Of a DNA stretch of 64,000 nt, positions 63,501 to 64,000 are shown piece after piece. The translations under genes and the position numbers were made by a program. Position 1 is the stretch's first letter. Each line of letters starts with the position of its first letter. The DNA is taken from NCBI GenBank assembly GCA_002898575.1, contig BEHT01000008.1, positions 1 to 64,000 on the forward strand, in the 5' to 3' direction. This stretch comes from a bacterium HR17 (lineage in GTDB: Bacteria > Armatimonadota > Fervidibacteria > Fervidibacterales > Fervidibacteraceae). The notes beneath the pieces were generated by a model, which was not told the origin of the DNA, made no database searches, and worked only from the letters and a program-made list of their open reading frames with translations.

Positions 63501-64000
63501 CGCATCGCTGCCGCGGACATCGTGCACCCGAAAACGCGCAAAGTGCTCGTCCGCGCTGGCGAGATGATTACCCGCGATAAAGCGAAAGCGGTTGAAGCCG
63601 CTGGCGTCACCTCGGTAAAAGTGCGCTCACCGTTGACTTGCGAGTTACCGCACGGTCTGTGCGCCAAATGCTACGGGATGGATTTGTCCACGGGTCGGTT
63701 AGTGGAGTTGGGCGAAGCCGTCGGGATCATCGCCGCGCAATCTATCGGTGAACCCGGCACCCAATTCACCCTGCGCACTTTCCACACCGTCATCGGTCAA
63801 AGTTTGGTGGAAATCCGCCAGTTCAAAGGGCACCGCGAACGCGCTTTGCGCGAAATCATCCGTCACTCCCGCGCCCAAGGCGCTGAAATGACCCTTAAGG
63901 ACATGATGGAAGAGATCAAACGCGCCTCGCGCGGCGCAGAGGAGGAACAAAAAGAACAGCGCATGAAGTGGTGGACGCGACTGCACGTCCCGCGCCGACG
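60579..64000 (+). CDS. rpoC: DNA-directed RNA polymerase subunit beta' (3' end off the window)
   Basis: The first 1140 residues, from the ATG at 60579 (GGGGGTGA upstream). N-terminal zinc site CACGRYKK...CERCGVEV; the usual helical insertion after residue 145; LLGKRVDYSGRSVIVVGP; catalytic NADFDGDQMAVH (residues 553-564, three Asp for Mg); bridge-helix region SGARGRKEQIVQLAGLRG; second zinc site CELPHGLCAKCYG. After TFHT (residue 1070) the usual GGVA of the trigger loop is absent and a charged helical insert begins that runs to the window edge. Confidence 0.97.
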   Translation, partial: MLETKTQRPTNYFEVVRIGLASPQDIRSWSHGEVKRPETINYRTFRPEKDGLFDERIFGPTKDYECACGRYKKRKFAGIVCERCGVEVTSSRVRRRRMGHIELVSPVAHIWFFRNTPSVIAMLLDISPKLVERVVYLTTYIVTQVDPRAIRQERDNLQKAVELEKSEIDASVRNHINRLRREQENLRDRARKGQMPLEDAEDQIRALEKEIQTVEQQAEEQKQELDKALELLQALQPKQALSPEEFLSLKRLLETAQRKLGRPYDHLFKAGTGPEALRELLEDLDLERTARELRRALQDTTGAKRARLIKRLEVIEAFRKSRNRPEWMIMEVLPVLPPDLRPMVQLDGGRFATSDLNDLYRRVINRNNRLKKMREIRAPESIINHEKRLLQEAVDALLDNSRKPHPVQGPTGRPLKSLSDMLRGKEGRFRRNLLGKRVDYSGRSVIVVGPQLKLYQCGLPRVMAKELFRPFLMHWLERHSDQTGIYTLRSARRLLEEDDNPLVHEALEHVVKNHPVLLNRAPTLHRLGIQAFEPVLVDGKAIQIHPLVCPPYNADFDGDQMAVHVPLSVTAQAEARLLMMSSNNIFSPANGQPLMAPGYDIALGCYYLTLCQELPEETHIAYTPGRKTFATPVEVLLYARKGLLRLDEEVTIGNERAPVYRHILHYLAPRGRAFADPATALRMLETGQLHWQADILVRHPAASADGHGWLLTTPGRLLFNSLLPPDFGYINEPVTKGKLRDIVIQLYERYSNARLVQFLDEVKDLGFHIATLSGITLSVADLRVRTEREQIIRQAEEKVRQIEEAYEQGLMSPFEREEQIYRTWMDVVDKVTEQVMQNIGPFNPLFMMAESGARGRKEQIVQLAGLRGLMTTALGTIISDLPVKSNFRDGLSLLEYFVCTFSARRTLADTALRTSDAGYLTRRLVDVAQDVVIKAIDCGTTEGIEVTAIEERQRLDEHREQVVTIVPLSERIFGRIAAADIVHPKTRKVLVRAGEMITRDKAKAVEAAGVTSVKVRSPLTCELPHGLCAKCYGMDLSTGRLVELGEAVGIIAAQSIGEPGTQFTLRTFHTVIGQSLVEIRQFKGHRERALREIIRHSRAQGAEMTLKDMMEEIKRASRGAEEEQKEQRMKWWTRLHVPRR

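Overview
The window reads as a GC-rich chromosomal segment of a diderm, aerobic bacterium. LptD and an LptF/G permease imply an LPS-type outer membrane. MqnD implies menaquinone made by the futalosine route. Two secreted glycoside-hydrolase-like proteins imply polysaccharide use. Two prepilins with the H-x9-DG motif (DUF1559 type) point to Armatimonadota, Planctomycetota or a similar lineage. My best guess is a thermophilic Armatimonadota (Fervidibacter-like); this is inference from gene content, not an identification.

Layout. 1-13 kb: a partial secreted glycoside hydrolase on the minus strand (it runs off the left edge), rpsT, a TPR protein, a lactate/malate dehydrogenase-like protein, an ornithine cyclodeaminase-like protein, an Obg/DRG-type GTPase, a UreH-like membrane protein, a Lon-N protein, hisG and a 1322-residue glycoside hydrolase. 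13-21 kb (minus strand): a BatA/VWA protein, lptD, lptF/G, mqnD and a GT39-type glycosyltransferase, then two tRNA genes. 21.4-27.7 kb: four genes resembling gspL, gspM, gspC and gspD of a type II secretion or type IV pilus envelope complex. 28-29.8 kb: DUF5666-like, ThuA-like and S4-domain genes.

29.9-35 kb encodes a menaquinol-oxidising complex: Rieske protein, split cytochrome b, and an unusual eight-haem cytochrome c with a long N-terminal coiled coil. 35-36.6 kb holds a winged-helix regulator, the remains of a second one, and a ba3-like oxidase subunit II whose copper-site end has been replaced by a repeat element. 36.6-47.8 kb carries an aa3-type oxidase locus (two SCO-like proteins, cupredoxin lipoprotein, coxB, coxA, ctaA, ctaB, two subunit III genes, subunit IV, two small Cys-containing proteins, a DUF420 protein). 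48.5-51.4 kb is a tightly overlapping set: HemQ/chlorite dismutase family, geranylgeranyl reductase family and metallophosphoesterase. 53-64 kb is the secE-nusG-rplK-rplA-rplJ/rplL-rpoB-rpoC cluster.

Most notable: (1) rplJ and rplL form one uninterrupted reading frame (L10-L12 fusion) with an internal ribosome-binding site at the L12 start. (2) A hairpin repeat family has three copies with the same termini (GAATTTTC...ACACAG); one copy disrupts coxB, one truncates a small ORF, and one lies upstream of the DUF420 gene. (3) RpoB carries two Cys/His-rich insertions and RpoC a trigger-loop insertion. (4) The octahaem coiled-coil cytochrome c sits in the bc-type operon. (5) A carbohydrate-binding-like domain appears nested inside a GH barrel.
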